DNA of 64,000 nt from Psychrobacter sp. WY6 (GTDB taxonomy: Bacteria; Pseudomonadota; Gammaproteobacteria; Pseudomonadales; Moraxellaceae). The position numbers and the translations under genes are program-made. The notes beneath the pieces are model-generated. The model was not told the DNA's origin, made no database searches, and saw only the letters and a list, made by a program, of their open reading frames with translations. The stretch covers positions 1,426,001 through 1,490,000 of the forward strand of contig NZ_CP049902.1 in NCBI RefSeq assembly GCF_018448495.1, read 5' to 3'. This document shows positions 62,543 through 64,000 of the stretch, piece by piece. How positions within the stretch are numbered: position 1 is the first letter of the stretch; the number at the start of each line of letters is the position of its first letter.

Positions 62543-64000
<1,458 letters not shown>

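Overview
The window looks like a chromosomal contig from a Moraxellaceae gammaproteobacterium, most likely Psychrobacter. This is inferred from the protein sequences, the moderate GC content and the gene order (gatCAB, mreBCD-maf-rng, a complete S10-spc-alpha ribosomal cluster). No 16S gene is present to confirm it.

Layout. 1-2918 is the right-hand part of an integrative element inserted at the 3' end of a tRNA-Pro(GGG): a P4-type integrase, an unrecognised protein, an overlapping 40-codon ORF with an SSB-like C-terminus, an AlpA-type regulator and the start of a further helix-turn-helix protein that runs off the window. 3110-6514 is gatC-gatA-gatB (minus strand). 7157-12461 carries mreB-mreC-mreD, maf and rng. 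12589-26998 is the ribosomal cluster from rpsJ to rplQ with secY and rpoA, closed by a bidirectional terminator. 27077-32591 holds yciO and epmC (minus), then yceD, rpmF, fabD, fabG and acpP (plus). 32893-37169 has kbp, queG, nnr and a DUF4124 protein. 38028-41512 is ilvB-ilvH-ilvC. 41771-45886 has a small membrane protein, a cold-shock gene, a DUF421 protein and etfB-etfA. 45982-51165 has a SpoU methyltransferase, fbp, pyrB, a metal-ligand-less pyrC' and a DUF2127 protein. 51284-59163 (minus) has a CPA1 antiporter, a DUF2254 protein, a 1012-residue M66-type metalloprotease lipoprotein and a YihY/BrkB protein. 59577-64000 has wrbA, a DUF2069 protein, a DUF3108 protein (minus) and groES-groEL, the last running off the end.

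The most striking property is technical. About 30 reading-frame breaks occur in more than 20 genes, including rplC, rplD, rplX, rplR, rpsD, rpmF, secY, gatB, mreB, ilvC and groEL. Almost all are explained by loss of one base from a short homopolymer or one unit from a dinucleotide repeat, and the family sequence resumes in the next frame. A living cell could not carry these, so I treat them as consensus errors and give each gene its full span with the break position.

Most of the window is housekeeping. The parts with room for new biology are the tRNA-Pro element (the SSB-Ct-like small ORF, a 16-bp perfect palindrome, an operator-like site), the M66 lipoprotein, the catalytically dead dihydroorotase with a coupled DUF2127 gene, and terminator-like structure inside the spc operon. 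I found no clear multi-gene undescribed defence or metabolic system.
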